The notes under the pieces: model-generated
The model's input: only the letters and a program-made list of their open reading frames with translations
Told to the model about the DNA's origin: nothing
The model's database searches: none
In this document: positions 61,858 to 64,000 of the stretch, one piece after another
Layout: every line of letters starts with the position of its first letter
Numbering within the stretch: position 1 is the first letter of the stretch
From: Rahnella laticis
GTDB taxonomy: Bacteria; Pseudomonadota; Gammaproteobacteria; Enterobacterales; Enterobacteriaceae
Assembly: GCF_015644585.1 (NCBI RefSeq)
Contig: NZ_JADOBI010000006.1
Location: 248,001-312,000, forward strand
Length of the DNA: 64,000 bases
Reading direction: 5' to 3'
Program-made: the position numbers and the translations under genes

Positions 61858-62532
61858 ATGACCACACATAAATTTCAGGCCGAACCGTTCCCGCTGATGT
61901 TTGATCCGCAAACCACCGCGCTGGTCATGATCGATATGCAACGCGATTTTGTTGAACCCGGCGGGTTTGGCGAAGCGCTGGGCAACGACGTTTCACGGGT
62001 CCGCACCGCCATCGCGCCGTGCAAAAAAGTGCTGGATGCCGCCCGTGCCCGTGAAATTCTGGTGATTCATACCCGCGAAGGGCATCGCGCCGATCTGAGC
62101 GATTGCCCGCCAGCCAAACTGACGCGCGGCGGCCAGACATTTATTGGCACCGCCGGGCCGATGGGTCGCATTCTGGTGCGCGGCGAAGCGGGCCACGACA
62201 TTATTCCGGAGCTGTATCCGGTGGCGGGCGAACCGGTGATCGACAAACCCGGTAAAGGCGCGTTTTATCAGACAGATCTGCATCTGGTTCTGCAAAACCA
62301 CGGCATCCGCACGCTGATTGTCTGCGGCGTCACCACCGAAGTTTGCGTGACCACCACCGTCCGCGAGGCCAATGACCGCGGCTATGAATGCATTATTCCT
62401 CAGGATTGCGTCGGTTCTTATTTCCCGGAATTCCAGAAATCTGCGCTGGAGATGATCAAAGCGCAGGGCGCGATTTTCGGCTGGATCAGCGATGCTGACG
62501 CCATTGTCGGCGGCCTGAACGCGAAAGCATAA
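61858..62532 (+). CDS. cysteine hydrolase, biuret amidohydrolase-like
   Basis: A 224-residue isochorismatase-superfamily enzyme. The catalytic triad is D26 (MIDMQRDF), K130 (IDKPGKGAF) and C163 (CGVTTEVC). The stretches HTREGHRADLSD, GRILVRGEAGHDIIPELYP and REANDRGYECI are very like biuret hydrolase BiuH, which converts biuret to allophanate and ammonia. With allophanate hydrolase and urea carboxylase nearby, that role is the best guess; a ureidoacrylate or oxamate-type substrate is possible. Start at ATG 61858 has AGGAG seven bases upstream; ATG 61855 is the alternative. The 255 bases before it show no sigma-54 site. Confidence 0.85.
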   Translation: MTTHKFQAEPFPLMFDPQTTALVMIDMQRDFVEPGGFGEALGNDVSRVRTAIAPCKKVLDAARAREILVIHTREGHRADLSDCPPAKLTRGGQTFIGTAGPMGRILVRGEAGHDIIPELYPVAGEPVIDKPGKGAFYQTDLHLVLQNHGIRTLIVCGVTTEVCVTTTVREANDRGYECIIPQDCVGSYFPEFQKSALEMIKAQGAIFGWISDADAIVGGLNAKA

Positions 62533-62533
62533 C

Positions 62534-63322
62534 GTGCAGCTGCCCGTCGTTTCCGTCGGTTATCTGGCGGCCGGAAGACTGGCTCAGCGCCTCAGGGTTC
62601 ACAGCCGCTTCCGGCACGCGATGAACTTCATGGCGGCCGACGGACATCTGCTGACGCTGCTCGATGCCTGCCGTTATCCGAATCTTCCCGACGCCGTCCG
62701 GTTGCAGTTACCGCACGGCTGGGACTGGCGTGAAATGACCGGCGCGATGGACGGGCTGGAAAAGGCCGTAATCTGGCAACCGGAACGGGCTCTTGCGCAG
62801 ACCGGTGAACAGCCTGCACACCACGCCGCGCTGGCAGAAGCACTGCAAAAACAGCCGGTTGAAAGCGCCCTGATGTTACTGCCGGGTGGCGACAGCACTA
62901 AGCGCCAGCCACTGTTATCAGCGCAAAGTTCAGCGCAGGCGCTGACGGCTCAGGTTGCGCAGCTGATCGGTTTTGGCAACGGGCTGACGCCGGACGGCGA
63001 TGATTACCTGCTTGGCTATCTGGCGGCGCTGTGGCGATGGCAGGACACGCCGCTTATCGCCGGACATTTTCGCCTGATGCGCGAAATTATCACCGGGCAG
63101 CTGAACCGCACCAACGACATCAGCGCCCATTATCTCGGGCGGGCGGCACACGGACATTTTTCTGAACCGGTGTGCGACCTGATGATGTTGCTGACGCAAC
63201 AGGCCAGCAACGGTCAGATCCAGACCGCCGCCCGGAACGTGATGCAGTTTGGCGCCAGCTCAGGCGCGGACTGCCTGGCCGGAATGCTGCACGGAATACG
63301 CACGATTCAGACAGCGTTGTAA
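62534..63322 (+). CDS. DUF2877 protein, AllH (YlbF)-like
   Basis: A 262-residue protein of the YlbF/DUF2877 family, seen by GFGNGLTPDGDDYLLGYLAA and FGASSGADCLAGMLHG. In E. coli YlbF works with FdrA and YlbE as oxamate carbamoyltransferase in allantoin fermentation. The start is GTG 62534, immediately after the hydrolase stop, so the two are coupled. FdrA follows, which supports a carbamoyltransferase complex here as well. Confidence 0.82.
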   Translation: MQLPVVSVGYLAAGRLAQRLRVHSRFRHAMNFMAADGHLLTLLDACRYPNLPDAVRLQLPHGWDWREMTGAMDGLEKAVIWQPERALAQTGEQPAHHAALAEALQKQPVESALMLLPGGDSTKRQPLLSAQSSAQALTAQVAQLIGFGNGLTPDGDDYLLGYLAALWRWQDTPLIAGHFRLMREIITGQLNRTNDISAHYLGRAAHGHFSEPVCDLMMLLTQQASNGQIQTAARNVMQFGASSGADCLAGMLHGIRTIQTAL

Positions 63323-63417
63323 TTCACTCTTTTTTCTTCATGCCGGATGCCCTCAGGCCTCCGGCAGGGGATCCCTTTGCCTGAAAAAACAGGCAGTCAG
63401 AACACAGGTACAGAGTT

Positions 63418-64000
63418 ATGAGCGTCATATTTCAGGTTTTCAGCAACATGTATCAGGACTCGGTTTCGCTGATGCAAATCTCCGCCAAAATCAGCCAGCA
63501 GGCCGGGATTGAGCAGGCATCGGTGGTCATGGGGACGCAAACCAATCTGGCACAACTGGCGGATGCCGGGCTGGGCGACGGCGTTAAAGCCGGGCCGAAT
63601 GATTTGATTATTGCAGTGATGGGCGACGAAGCCGCGTGCAACGGCGCGATAACGCTGGCGCGCGAACTGCTCAGCAGCAAACCGCAGGAAAGCAGCAACG
63701 ACGGCGTGTTTGCGCCCAATCTGGTGAGCCTGGACATGGCGCTCGGGCGTCACCCGGACATCAATCTGGCGCTGATTTCAGTCCCCGGCGATTACGCCGC
63801 CGCCGAAGCAATCAAGGCGTTGCAACTGGACATGAACGTGATGCTGTTCAGCGATAACGTCAGCCTGACGCAGGAAAAGCAGATCAAAACACTGGCCCGC
63901 GAAAAGAACCGGCTGGTGATGGGGCCGGACTGCGGCACTGCGATCATCAACGGGCTGCCGCTGGGATTTGCGAACGTGGTGAATCGCGGCGCGATTGGCG
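63418..64000 (+). CDS. fdrA: FdrA-family protein (AllF-like), partial at the right edge
   Basis: The first 194 codons are visible. MSVIFQVFSNMYQDSVSLMQ, VVMGTQTNLAQLADAG and the succinyl-CoA-synthetase-like core LVMGPDCGTAIINGLPLGFA identify FdrA. It has the CoA-ligase-type Rossmann segments but in E. coli acts as an oxamate carbamoyltransferase subunit. It follows the AllH-like gene by 95 bases in the same direction. Genes beyond the edge (AllG/YlbE-like, carbamate kinase) are predicted. Confidence 0.9.
   Translation, partial: MSVIFQVFSNMYQDSVSLMQISAKISQQAGIEQASVVMGTQTNLAQLADAGLGDGVKAGPNDLIIAVMGDEAACNGAITLARELLSSKPQESSNDGVFAPNLVSLDMALGRHPDINLALISVPGDYAAAEAIKALQLDMNVMLFSDNVSLTQEKQIKTLAREKNRLVMGPDCGTAIINGLPLGFANVVNRGAIG

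Noticed and set aside
1-64000. CRISPR array
   Set aside because: No set of regularly spaced direct repeats and no cas genes were seen.

Overview
The window reads as chromosomal DNA of an enterobacterium (Enterobacterales, moderately high GC). Gene order over most of the first 42 kb follows the E. coli segment yhjC-yhjD-yhjE-yhjG-yhjH-kdgK-yhjJ-dctA-yhjK-bcs-dpp-tRNA-Pro-eptB. Several differences (a type I cellulose operon with bcsD, an inserted prlF-yhaV module, a urea/biuret block) point away from Escherichia and toward a Yersiniaceae-like genus such as Rahnella, Rouxiella or Serratia. The genus is inference; the synteny is seen.

Layout. 1-2.0 kb: a leftward operon of cytochrome b, TPR protein, ECF sigma factor and anti-sigma factor (cut by the left edge). 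2.1-4.2 kb: a membrane diguanylate cyclase divergent from the flagellar brake ycgR. 4.2-14.3 kb: an SDR enzyme, then yhjC, yhjD, yhjE, cdh, yhjG, pdeH, a tautomerase and kdgK. 14.3-15.0 kb: a large imperfect inverted repeat without genes. 15.0-20.3 kb: yhjJ, dctA, pdeK/hmsP. 20.9-32.7 kb: the cellulose operon bcsP-Q-A-B-C-D-Z. 32.9-38.7 kb: the dipeptide transporter dppABCDF, read leftward. 39.4-40.5 kb: prlF-yhaV toxin-antitoxin genes and tRNA-Pro(UGG). 40.6-45.9 kb: eptB, ohr, ohrR, an alpha/beta hydrolase and a ParE-type module. 46.1-58.1 kb: the ATP-dependent urea pathway (allophanate hydrolase, urea carboxylase, GntR regulator) and the urea ABC transporter urtABCDE. 58.2-61.6 kb: a RecQ-like helicase/phosphoribosyltransferase gene (frameshifted here) overlapping a DprA-like gene. 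61.9-64.0 kb: a biuret-hydrolase-like enzyme, an AllH-like protein and the start of fdrA (cut by the right edge).

How it fits together. The first third carries almost a whole cyclic-di-GMP circuit: one cyclase, two EAL phosphodiesterases (PdeH, PdeK) and two PilZ receptors (YcgR, BcsA). Both ycgR and pdeH have near-perfect FliA (sigma-28) promoters, linking motility to the cellulose switch. The last third is a nitrogen-scavenging block. Urea is imported by UrtABCDE, carboxylated to allophanate and hydrolysed, and a biuret hydrolase homologue could feed the same allophanate pool. A textbook sigma-54 promoter lies upstream of the allophanate hydrolase gene, which predicts NtrC control.

The most unusual item is the helicase + ComF-like phosphoribosyltransferase + DprA pair embedded between the urea transporter and the biuret genes. 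It repeats the ComFA-ComFC-DprA set of natural transformation in one compact operon, and might act in DNA uptake, recombination or anti-phage defence.
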